A DNA stretch of 64,000 nt, taken from positions 17,010,581 through 17,074,580 of the forward strand of contig HG738137.1 of NCBI GenBank assembly GCA_000499405.2, written 5' to 3'. The notes beneath the pieces were generated by a model. The model searched no databases. It saw nothing but the letters and a program-made list of their open reading frames with translations, and was not told the origin of the DNA. Positions 12,296 to 22,352 of the stretch are shown piece by piece; the stretch's first letter is position 1; every line of letters begins with the position of its first letter. The position numbers were made by a program, and so were the translations under genes. The stretch is from Onchocerca volvulus. Lineage: Eukaryota > Nematoda > Chromadorea > Rhabditida > Onchocercidae.

Positions 12296-13123
12296 ATTTC
12301 TAATAAGCCTGAAAAATTTGTAGCTTATTATTTCAGAAATTTATAATGAATAAAATTTGAAGATTTTGTAATATATTGCGGTAGAAATTTAAAGTGAATG
12401 AAATTGGGATCGTTAAAAACAGAAAATACAAATGTTTTACATACATATATAAAAGAGGATAATTAAGAATTTAACTTGTAAATGAGAGGAGTAAAAAGGG
12501 TTTATAAGAATCATAATCATGACAAACACAATTTTATTCTGGAGTTTATTAATATAAAACCTTGCTTAGTAGATTCTTTCTTCAAGAAAGTGGCGGAAAG
12601 TTTCTTTCCGATTTCTAGATTCTTTCTCGTGGAAGATAATGGGTTAATCGTTACAGGTAATATTAAACTAGCGTAAGTAGGCTACAGGAATGGGAAACTT
12701 TTCAAAAACTTTTACAAGAGACTCTGTTAAATGTTCCATCATTTCATCGGTATGATAGGATGTAGGAGTAATACGAAAGCGCTCAGTTCCTCTTAAAAAT
12801 CATATTTAAAACCGTTGAAAAATTTTATCGAAATAAGTGGAATTTCTCTGTAAGCAAGAGTAGTAAACAAGATAAATGTTATATGTTGGAAATGTTTTCA
12901 TATCTATTTGGTAAAACCCATATAAGACACCTGCGTTACTATGCAGTAAAAGATGTAATAACACGTTATAAGAGAGTGCGTGGATTTGAGGTTTTGCATC
13001 CAATTGTCTGGGATCCGTTTGGATTACGAGCTGAAAATGAGCAAGGGACAACAATATTAACAATTTGAAAGGTTTAATCAGCAGCAGCTTCAAAAATTAT
13101 TTTAATACCTCACTAATTAATCA
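12296..13123. other. Receptor upstream flank and unassigned DNA
   Basis: Positions 12296-12480 still resemble the upstream flank of receptor copy 1 (10095-10290). Positions 12481-13110 hold overlapping frames of 60-95 codons on both strands. None is recognised, and they occur again identically in unit 2 at 16966-17577. TACCTCACTAATTAA just before the LTR resembles the receptor flank text TACTTCACTAATTAA at 10377-10391, so the retrotransposon probably landed in receptor flank DNA. Confidence 0.5.
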
Positions 13124-13657
13124 TGTCGCTAAAATGAGTGAGGAGGATCAGAGAAAAGTGATTTCTTTGTTTTAAATGAAATGTTACCTTTGATGATTTT
13201 ATGAAATTTATTTCTTTTTTTCAAATCAAATGACTTTGTTTTAGGGGCTTTGTTAAGTTGCTCTAGCTTGTTTTATGGCTTTGTCAAATGCTTCAATCTT
13301 TGTTTTATGCCGTTGTAAATCATACCACAAAAGCGCTCTCTCATGCGCTAACAAAGGGAAGCTTTTTCATGCTACGGAGACGCTTCTTTGTGAATCATTT
13401 AAAGGAAAGCTAGCGAAGACTGCAGCTGGATGCTCCGTTTAGGATATTAGAAGTTTCCTCTTTTCGTTGTTCCCTTTTCGTGTTGATAAATCATCATTTA
13501 AATTGTTTTATTGATATGAGTGCTTTGTAATTGTTGCTTACGTTGTCGCATTATCTAAATTTCTGTGATAAAGGTTTAATTACCCAAGTTTGAGATACCG
13601 CGAGACGATAAAAAACAAAACCCTTGATCATTGTCACGGTAAAGAAGATCGGCGACA
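13124..13657 (+). mobile_element. BEL/Pao 5' LTR (unit 1)
   Basis: A 534-base LTR starting TGTCGCTAAAATGAG and ending GATCGGCGACA. The ends and many internal blocks match the solo LTR at 1762-2307 on the other strand, which fixes both borders. The internal region of the element starts at 13658. No clean tRNA primer-binding site starting TGG is visible in the next 15 bases. Confidence 0.88.
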
Positions 13658-13843
13658 ATTTTGATCCAACCAACCAAATTCGAAATAGCGACCTAAGCAT
13701 ATGTCAAGAATGATACGACGAAGTAATTAAGTCTTATTCAGATCAACTCATAACAAATTTGAAAGTGAGGATGATCAAAAGAAAAGAAATATGGATAGGA
13801 GACAAGAAAGGAAAGTTCTCCTTCATATTTCATAAGAAAGTAT

Positions 13844-14327
13844 TTGAAATGTCTTGTAAACACTGCGGAAAAGACTGTTGAGCAAGCGGCGGAGTTAGAA
13901 GAAAAAAAAAAACCCCTAGCGGGATTAAGTTACAAAAAAAAAACCATAGAATGGTTAGTACGGCAAAAATCTCGTATTGAGAAACAAGTAATCATGATAG
14001 TCGGTATAATCTCCAAGGCAAATAAATTGGAGATAGAATTGGAAGAATCATTGCATTTAGTAAAAGATGAAATGAGAGAATGATGTTAAATTATTTGAGG
14101 ATTGCTTGTATGATGAACACTGTCTCTTTGATCCAGGAAATAAGATTTATTGTAAAAGAGCTTCAATGCTGACGGAACTAAATCGAATACATGAGACACT
14201 CAAAGAAATTAAAGGAAAATGTGAAATGAAAGATAATGAATCAGCATCAGAAGAAGAGCAAAGAAAAGCCTATTGGAAATTCCGAGGGATCCGTGATATG
14301 AAATGCTTAATTTTTCATCATTTGTAA
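13844..14327 (+). pseudogene. BEL/Pao gag-like remnant (unit 1)
   Basis: Two short frames (13844-14083 and 14106-14327) lie just inside the 5' LTR. They encode charged, helical, Lys/Glu-rich text such as EKKKPLAGLSYKKK and LNRIHETLKEIKGK, consistent in place and composition with the N-terminal coiled gag of BEL elements. No zinc knuckle is seen. Protease and reverse transcriptase text, which should follow, is missing, so the element has a large internal deletion. Confidence 0.5.
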
Positions 14328-14416
14328 AATTTATTGCTAAATTTGATACTTATTCAATAATATCCTTCAGGTTATGTCTCTTTAATATAATTATGTAACC
14401 TTCCTTCTCATCCCCA

Positions 14417-14806
14417 ATGGGACAAGATTGTTGCATTTCATTACAGTCTGTTACTGTTATGTCCCTACTCAAGTTAATAAGAACAATACTGTACGTCTCA
14501 TTATTCCTTGCGAAGATATCAAAAGAAAAGATAAGAAATTTGAAAGAGTTTTCAAGGAGAAACTTTACTTCTAAAAAGTACGAGAAGACAGCACAATTGT
14601 TAGTTAAGATGGCGCAATCAAACATAACGCAGAATTAAATCGAACATTGGGATTTAAGAAAAGATCAGAATGGAAATTGGAGATGCGCTGGAAAACTGAG
14701 GAAGACTGAGGAAGGCTATACTTCAAAACTGAGGAAGGCTATACTTCAAATTGAGGATTTTCCATACTTCATCAATAAAGGAAAATTTGCAGAATTGATT
14801 GTAAAA
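14417..14806 (+). pseudogene. BEL/Pao integrase N-terminal part, cut by duplication
   Basis: The frame reads SKEKIRNLKEFSRRNFT and KTAQLLVKMAQSN, then LRKDQNGNWRCAGKL and NKGKFAELIV, the stretch that leads into the H2C2 zinc-binding domain of Pao integrases. It stops at 14806 where unit 1 ends, whereas the second copy at 18901 continues into the integrase core. It is therefore a truncated duplicate. Confidence 0.75.
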
Positions 14807-16575
14807 AATTTTTTTTTTTAGTTAGCTTTTAGTTAGCAGCTGCTCCAAAAAATATTTTATTACTTCACTAATTAACATTTATGTTGATATATAATTCTTT
14901 CCAGACGATTGTATGAATATGATTGGAGATTGAAAATGGTGTATGATGAAATTTTGGAATTATGCATCACCTAAGCTATAATTTATTCATTAAATAGCAT
15001 AAGAAATCACTGATAAAGTTGAAAATAAAACTGGTTAGAGGCACAAATGATTTTCACGAAAGAACTACAAAATTTCCGTCAACTTGTTAAATAACAATGT
15101 TTCTCCCACGAGCAAATATGAGGAAGGACTTATATTTTAAAGTTATTACGATTATCTTTCGGAAAAAGTAAATAACTTCATCGCCGGTAATACATTTTTT
15201 TCTAAAATCAGACCCACTCGCAATCACAATTTCATTTTTCCTTGATATGGCTTACAAATTCATTTAAGGAAAGATAAAAACAAATAATTAAGTTGAACAT
15301 TATTCACTTCCCTTCTTTTTGTATTTGTCCTTTTTTTTGCTGAATTATTATGTTCATTTTAGACATGTTCTATACATTGCGCTTTTTTGTTGTATATCCA
15401 AGAATTTTTGAATAAAAAGTATCGTCTCATATTTTGTCTTTTTATAGATCATATCGAGAATCAGGAACTAAAAAAATATGATGGAAAGTTATTCGGAAGT
15501 GAACTGAATGTAGTTACGTTGTTACTATTTATGTCAGAGCAACATTTATAACAGTGAACAACTATGATCAATGTTAACAAATTAAGTTACAAAACTTTTG
15601 CGATTTAATAACACTATTCCATTTCATCACCAAATATTTCTTCAAAATGATTGGTAAAAGTTGGCTCATAAAGTATGTCCAAGAAATACCAAAAAAAAGG
15701 GAAATCCAGAAATGGAAAAACAGAGGAATGCAGAAATGGTTTTGAAAATTATTACTGCAGAAGTAAGCATATTTATTGAAATGAAAGAGAAAAGAAATAT
15801 AACTTTAAGTTAAATATAATAAACAAAGAAATGATATATCATAAATACTCCGAATTTCACTCTTTCAATTGTTGGTCTCAAGCTAAAATTTGATCTTTAT
15901 GAATGTTATTTCGAAACGAAATTACACAACATTTCAATGAAATTCAGATTTGCAGAAAATTGTATGTGAAAAAGATTCAGCAAGTGGTATTGTATTTCGC
16001 AAAGGCAAAATGATAACAATAAAGTATAGTAAATGAGTAATTACAAAGACGCGCAGAATTAAAAAAGGAAAAAAAAACTCAGAAATGAAAAAAAAAGGAA
16101 TAGAAAAGGTTTTGAAGATTATTGATGAAGAAGTAAAACAAGTAAAGTCCGATGATATGTGGATTAGTTCTATCTAGCACTACACACTGCAATGATATAA
16201 TATTTAAAAGAATGAATTTTAAGAAAATTACAGTCTAAAATAAAGATTTTAAATTTTTGCAAAGGTTGTCGCATTGACAAGTATATATTTCAATTTTTAG
16301 CAAGTAAGCTAAGAATCAATTTCTCCCCAATCAAATTTTCAAATTTGAATTCGCTAATGCACACTTCAAATGAAAGACTATCGACCTTTTAGTAATTGCA
16401 CTGGACATATATTTTTATTAAAACGAAGTGTTACTGCAAACTTATGCTAAAAAAAATTTCTGATATAAAAAAATTTCTTTCCATTTCAAAACATGAGTCT
16501 CAATTTCTATTCCAAATTATCCAAATCTTATAAATAAAAATGTAAATCCGAACTGTTCCTAACGCCTGATTCCTA

Positions 16576-16779
16576 ACAGGCAACCTCGCAATACAATGCA
16601 AAATAATGCACGATAATCAAAATCCGAATATTTTGATGTAATAAAATACGATTTGTTGTCTTAAACATTATCCATATTTCAAGAAAAATTGCTGTCGTTG
16701 ATATGACAATTACAGCAACAATAATGCTGTTAAATACAATACTATGTGCTAACTCACTTGCTTCCTTACATAAATCCAT
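16576..16779 (-). pseudogene. Broken receptor exon 1 (unit 2)
   Basis: Identical to the relic at 12092-12295, with the same small deletion that converts the end of TM2 into a premature stop. Confidence 0.88.
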
Positions 16780-17607
16780 ATTTCTAATAAGCCTGAAAAA
16801 TTTGTAGCTTATTATTTCAGAAATTTATAATGAATAAAATTTGAAGATTTTGTAATATATTGCGGTAGAAATTTAAAGTGAATGAAATTGGGATCGTTAA
16901 AAACAGAAAATACAAATGTTTTACATACATATATAAAAGAGGATAATTAAGAATTTAACTTGTAAATGAGAGGAGTAAAAAGGGTTTATAAGAATCATAA
17001 TCATGACAAACACAATTTTATTCTGGAGTTTATTAATATAAAACCTTGCTTAGTAGATTCTTTCTTCAAGAAAGTGGCGGAAAGTTTCTTTCCGATTTCT
17101 AGATTCTTTCTCGTGGAAGATAATGGGTTAATCGTTACAGGTAATATTAAACTAGCGTAAGTAGGCTACAGGAATGGGAAACTTTTCAAAAACTTTTACA
17201 AGAGACTCTGTTAAATGTTCCATCATTTCATCGGTATGATAGGATGTAGGAGTAATACGAAAGCGCTCAGTTCCTCTTAAAAATCATATTTAAAACCGTT
17301 GAAAAATTTTATCGAAATAAGTGGAATTTCTCTGTAAGCAAGAGTAGTAAACAAGATAAATGTTATATGTTGGAAATGTTTTCATATCTATTTGGTAAAA
17401 CCCATATAAGACACCTGCGTTACTATGCAGTAAAAGATGTAATAACACGTTATAAGAGAGTGCGTGGATTTGAGGTTTTGCATCCAATTGTCTGGGATCC
17501 GTTTGGATTACGAGCTGAAAATGAGCAAGGGACAACAATATTAACAATTTGAAAGGTTTAATCAGCAGCAGCTTCAAAAATTATTTTAATACCTCACTAA
17601 TTAATCA

Positions 17608-18141
17608 TGTCGCTAAAATGAGTGAGGAGGATCAGAGAAAAGTGATTTCTTTGTTTTAAATGAAATGTTACCTTTGATGATTTTATGAAATTTATTTCTT
17701 TTTTTCAAATCAAATGACTTTGTTTTAGGGGCTTTGTTAAGTTGCTCTAGCTTGTTTTATGGCTTTGTCAAATGCTTCAATCTTTGTTTTATGCCGTTGT
17801 AAATCATACCACAAAAGCGCTCTCTCATGCGCTAACAAAGGGAAGCTTTTTCATGCTACGGAGACGCTTCTTTGTGAATCATTTAAAGGAAAGCTAGCGA
17901 AGACTGCAGCTGGATGCTCCGTTTAGGATATTAGAAGTTTCCTCTTTTCGTTGTTCCCTTTTCGTGTTGATAAATCATCATTTAAATTGTTTTATTGATA
18001 TGAGTGCTTTGTAATTGTTGCTTACGTTGTCGCATTATCTAAATTTCTGTGATAAAGGTTTAATTACCCAAGTTTGAGATACCGCGAGACGATAAAAAAC
18101 AAAACCCTTGATCATTGTCACGGTAAAGAAGATCGGCGACA
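17608..18141 (+). mobile_element. BEL/Pao 5' LTR (unit 2)
   Basis: Copy of 13124-13657, with the same TGTCGC start and GCGACA end. Confidence 0.88.
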
Positions 18142-18327
18142 ATTTTGATCCAACCAACCAAATTCGAAATAGCGACCTAAGCATATGTCAAGAATGATAC
18201 GACGAAGTAATTAAGTCTTATTCAGATCAACTCATAACAAATTTGAAAGTGAGGATGATCAAAAGAAAAGAAATATGGATAGGAGACAAGAAAGGAAAGT
18301 TCTCCTTCATATTTCATAAGAAAGTAT

Positions 18328-18811
18328 TTGAAATGTCTTGTAAACACTGCGGAAAAGACTGTTGAGCAAGCGGCGGAGTTAGAAGAAAAAAAAAAACCCC
18401 TAGCGGGATTAAGTTACAAAAAAAAAACCATAGAATGGTTAGTACGGCAAAAATCTCGTATTGAGAAACAAGTAATCATGATAGTCGGTATAATCTCCAA
18501 GGCAAATAAATTGGAGATAGAATTGGAAGAATCATTGCATTTAGTAAAAGATGAAATGAGAGAATGATGTTAAATTATTTGAGGATTGCTTGTATGATGA
18601 ACACTGTCTCTTTGATCCAGGAAATAAGATTTATTGTAAAAGAGCTTCAATGCTGACGGAACTAAATCGAATACATGAGACACTCAAAGAAATTAAAGGA
18701 AAATGTGAAATGAAAGATAATGAATCAGCATCAGAAGAAGAGCAAAGAAAAGCCTATTGGAAATTCCGAGGGATCCGTGATATGAAATGCTTAATTTTTC
18801 ATCATTTGTAA
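18328..18811 (+). pseudogene. BEL/Pao gag-like remnant (unit 2)
   Basis: Identical to 13844-14327: two short charged frames after the 5' LTR with no zinc knuckle. The reverse-transcriptase region that should follow is missing. Confidence 0.5.
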
Positions 18812-18900
18812 AATTTATTGCTAAATTTGATACTTATTCAATAATATCCTTCAGGTTATGTCTCTTTAATATAATTATGTAACCTTCCTTCTCATCCCCA

Positions 18901-20250
18901 ATGGGACAAGATTGTTGCATTTCATTACAGTCTGTTACTGTTATGTCCCTACTCAAGTTAATAAGAACAATACTGTACGTCTCATTATTCCTTGCGAAGA
19001 TATCAAAAGAAAAGATAAGAAATTTGAAAGAGTTTTCAAGGAGAAACTTTACTTCTAAAAAGTACGAGAAGACAGCACAATTGTTAGTTAAGATGGCGCA
19101 ATCAAACATAACGCAGAATTAAATCGAACATTGGGATTTAAGAAAAGATCAGAATGGAAATTGGAGATGCGCTGGAAAACTGAGGAAGACTGAGGAAGGC
19201 TATACTTCAAAACTGAGGAAGGCTATACTTCAAATTGAGGATTTTCCATACTTCATCAATAAAGGAAAATTTGCAGAATTGATTGTAAAACATTACCACG
19301 AAAAATCATTTCATGCGAGCGTGCATTACACATGGAGTAAGATGAGACATCGGTTTTGGATCTCGTATGGAAGGGCATATATTAAGAAGATATTCAGAAA
19401 AATTTGTAAAGGTTGCGCTATGTGGGTGGTTACGCCATTTGAACAACTAGATTTTCCTCCATATTTCAGTGCTAGAATTACGGCAACGCAACTATTTGAA
19501 ACAACTGGTATAGACTGATTTGGCCCAGTTATAATAATGGAGAATCATGTCAAAACAAACTTTGGGTGGCTTTGTTTACATGTTTAGCAACTAGAGCAGT
19601 GCATCTTAAAGTAATGGAAACGATGTCTGCGGAAAATGCATAAAAACATTCAGAAAATTAATAAGTCGAAGGAAACAACCGAAACACGTAGTTTCCACAA
19701 TGCTAAGAATTTTATAGCGAATTCTAGGGTACTTATAGAATTAAACAGAACGAAAAATGAAATCATGGAATGGGAATTCATTACTCTAGGTGTCCCTTGG
19801 CAGGGCGGCATTTATGAAAGAATGATTGAAGTAATTAAAAGATCCTTAAGAAGAGCTATAGGTTTAGTCGCGGAACTTGAAGCGATTATCAACAAAAGAC
19901 CGTTAATAGATATCGAAGTGGTAGGTCTGGTGAAACCTGCGGATTTTTTGCACAAGGCTCAGCTCAAGGGGAATAAAACAGAAGAAAAGAATATAGCAGA
20001 GATACTGCAACAGCTAACATTGAAAATTTACAAACAAAGCAATTATCTCATCAATATACGAAAACATGCATGAGACTTGATCACTTATGGAAAGTATGGC
20101 GAGAAGAATATTTAGAAGAGCAGGTGCTCAACGTAAAAATAGAGGATCTCGCAGCTGAATTCGATGAGAACCAGAGAGAAATTAGCTGGTGTTGTTGGAA
20201 GCAGATTGCCCTAGAAATATTTGGAAAGTGGGAAGAGTCCATAGACTGAT
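18901..20250 (+). pseudogene. BEL/Pao integrase and DUF5641-like remnant
   Basis: The text runs through several frames. In order it shows the integrase zinc-binding region (HYHEKSFHASVHYTWSKMR, then CKGCAMW), the start of the catalytic core (TTGID-stop-FGP), HNAKNF, PWQGGIYERM with VIKRSLRRAIG, and AIINKRPL. The C-terminal domain begins LDHLWKVWREEYLEE. The second catalytic aspartate of the DDE triad, normally SDNAKNF, is replaced (FHNAKNF). Stops at 19516-19518 and 20071-20073 and frameshifts confirm that it is dead. Confidence 0.85.
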
Positions 20251-20390
20251 AAGGGTAAAGATGTTATGTATCGACCAGCGATTGTAAGAGTAGCTAATGA
20301 AAAAACGAGCTAGTAAGAGCAATGAGGCATCTCTATCCTTTAGGGATCTCCGACGGAAAACAAAGTCAGGAGGATCGTTCGCTTCGGGAG

Positions 20391-20576
20391 TGTAGCATGA
20401 GCGAGGAGGATTGAAGAAAAGTGATTTCTTTGTTTTAAATGATATAATTTGTTACCCGTGATGGTATGAAATTTATTTCTTTGTTTCAAATCAAATGATT
20501 TGTTTTATGAGGCTTTGTTAAGTTTATTGATATAATTGATTTGTAATTAAATTGCGTACGTTGTCGTGTTATACTT
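20391..20576 (+). mobile_element. Truncated BEL/Pao 3' LTR
   Basis: It aligns with the first part of the 5' LTR (GAGCGAGGAGGATTGAAGAAAA, TTTCAAATCAAATGA, GAGGCTTTGTTAAGTT). It then lacks about 260 internal bases and resumes at TTTGTAATT..GCGTACGTTGTCG. The last ~70 bases of the LTR are missing. From about 20577 the DNA is receptor-block flank, homologous to 5370 onward. Confidence 0.8.
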
Positions 20577-22352
20577 CGTTCATGATATGCTTCGTTTTAA
20601 ATTTTTTTTTCTTGAATGTTTTCGAATGATGAATATGTAATAATTTATTCCAATAGATCAAGCATAATCATATAAAGAATATTTCGGCAACTGCTGCTTT
20701 TACATCTTTTAAAACAGAATAAGTAATTATTTGATCACTAAGGAATATATTCGAATGAATTTTAGATAAATTTTATTGAAACATTTATAAATGCTTTAAT
20801 TCAACAAGAAAATCGGAAGAGTAGCAATACTGTCGAAGTTATTTCTCAAATTCTATATATCTTTAATATCTTTTTTGAAATATTCGCCAAAGAAAGTATT
20901 TTCAATTACTAGTACGTGCTATTAAAAAATTGACAATTTGAATATCGAAAAATTTCGCTTGTGTGTCATTTTTTGATTTATTCGATTTATATTTTTCGTC
21001 TTTTGTCATTTTAAAAGTATATTCAACTGATAGAATTGTCCAAATAATTTTTGCAAAATTTTTAAGCATTCTTACTTGCAGATGTTGTCGTGAATTCTTC
21101 CTTTTTGAAGAGAGGAGTTAGTGTTTGGTGAAAAGTAAAAAACTTACGATTTGAGTTGAATTGCTAGATGCGTGGACCAATAATTTTTACGTTTATTGAA
21201 AATACCGCAAATAATTGTTGACAGAATAATATATAGGATAGAAATTGAGAAGTAGAAGTTTGTGAAATAAAAATTAAAACAGTCGAGGACTACCAAATCA
21301 AAGAGTTAAGGTCAAAATATAACAGTTCACTGCCAAGTTTTGTTATAACCGTCGAAGTTTGCCAGAGTCGAGATTCACACCGCCAGTCGCCAAAACCTAA
21401 TTTTTAAGAATGACCCTTCTCCCCTAGCTAAGGGATGTAGATTATAGAACACAAAAAGTGAGTTACAATTTTCTCACGCTGTGTAGGAGATTGTTGCACG
21501 AGAAAATACATTTTTTTCCGTTAGAAATTAGCATACAGATGTGCATAATCATACATGCTAAATGATTATAAATTAGATAGCGGATTCATCTCTCAATTTG
21601 AGAAAACATTGAAAAATTGCATAATGAGATGAATCCTTTATCTAGAAGATGTTTTATAAAAACAATTTTATCAGATGTTCAAGATATAGATATAGCTGGT
21701 GTTCAAGACTTTAATCTGTACATGTGAATTTGATAACTATCCAAGTAGAACAATTTTTTATGGTGTAAGTAATTTGAGATAGAAAAGTTATTTCGGGTTT
21801 TCCGCAGGTATTTCGAAAACTTTCTGAAAAAAATAAATAATAAATTCAAAATTCACTGTGTATCACTAAAATCTTCTTCATTTAATATGTCCATATAATG
21901 CTTTTTTTTAAGTCTTGGAAAAACAAGAAATTAAATCTTAAAATTCCCATCATGAAGAAGAAAAAAAAAAACAAAAACAAAAACAGATGAATATTCGACC
22001 AATTGATTTTGTCTTTAAATGAGAAAAATATTCATTATATTAAAATTGTCTACAATATGAAGCGATATATTTTGAAATAATTCGCAATTATAATGTAAAA
22101 CAATATAATAAAAGTAATTCTTCGTTGAAATCTGATGTTTTTTTACACTACATGAATGAGAATAGGAACTACAATGAATGCTGCCTCATATCTTCCACGT
22201 TTCATTTTCTTCTCATGGTTATAAATTTTCGGATAGAAAATAGAAAACTTACTTCAAATGCATTCTGTCATCTCAGTTCATCTTCTGGCTGAGATTTTTT
22301 AAAATTGATTCAACTTTTGATATTCTGATAAAAATGTGCCGAACGATTATTT
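20577..22352. repeat. Downstream flank of receptor copy 2
   Basis: Homologous to the flank at about 5370-6313, with many small changes. It holds no gene of its own. It differs mainly by the insertion at 21082-21807. Confidence 0.75.
21082..21807. mobile_element. Insertion of about 725 bp, LTR-like
   Basis: At the homologous site in copy 1 (near 5880) TTACTTGCAGGAACTTCG is continuous. Here TTGCAG is followed by about 725 extra bases (starting ATGTTGTCGTG and ending GGGTTTTCC), then GCAGGTATTTCG. GCAG on both sides may be a 4-bp target duplication. The right part (ATGATTATAAATTAGATAG, AAAGTTATTTCGGGTTT) recurs near 31.2 and 46.0 kb, so this is a repeated element with no coding capacity, perhaps a solo LTR. 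Confidence 0.65.

Larger units (their letters stand above)
10344..14806. repeat. Tandem unit 1 (4,484-bp period)
   Basis: This unit is repeated at 14828-19290 with a constant offset of 4484 and no difference that I found in the stretches compared. It contains receptor upstream flank (10344-12086), a broken receptor exon 1 (12092-12295), about 0.8 kb of further flank-like DNA, and the 5' LTR plus the first 1.1 kb of a BEL/Pao element. The right break falls inside the integrase text. A 21-base junction (14807-14827) carries AGTTAGC, which recurs immediately afterwards at the start of unit 2. Confidence 0.92.
14828..19290. repeat. Tandem unit 2 (4,484-bp period)
   Basis: The second copy of 10344-14806. 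Every open frame in unit 1 recurs 4484 bases later with an identical translation. Unlike unit 1, its right edge runs without a break into the rest of the BEL/Pao element, so unit 2 holds the original right junction and unit 1 the original left junction. Confidence 0.92.
17608..20576 (+). mobile_element. Internally deleted BEL/Pao retrotransposon
   Basis: The most complete BEL/Pao copy in the window. It has a 5' LTR at 17608-18141, gag-like frames at 18328-18811, integrase text at 18901-20250 and a shortened 3' LTR from 20391. Protease, reverse transcriptase and RNase H are absent. At about 3.0 kb it is much shorter than a full BEL element. The 3' LTR begins TGTAGCATGAGCGAGGAGG and breaks off where receptor-block DNA starts. 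It cannot be autonomous. Confidence 0.85.
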
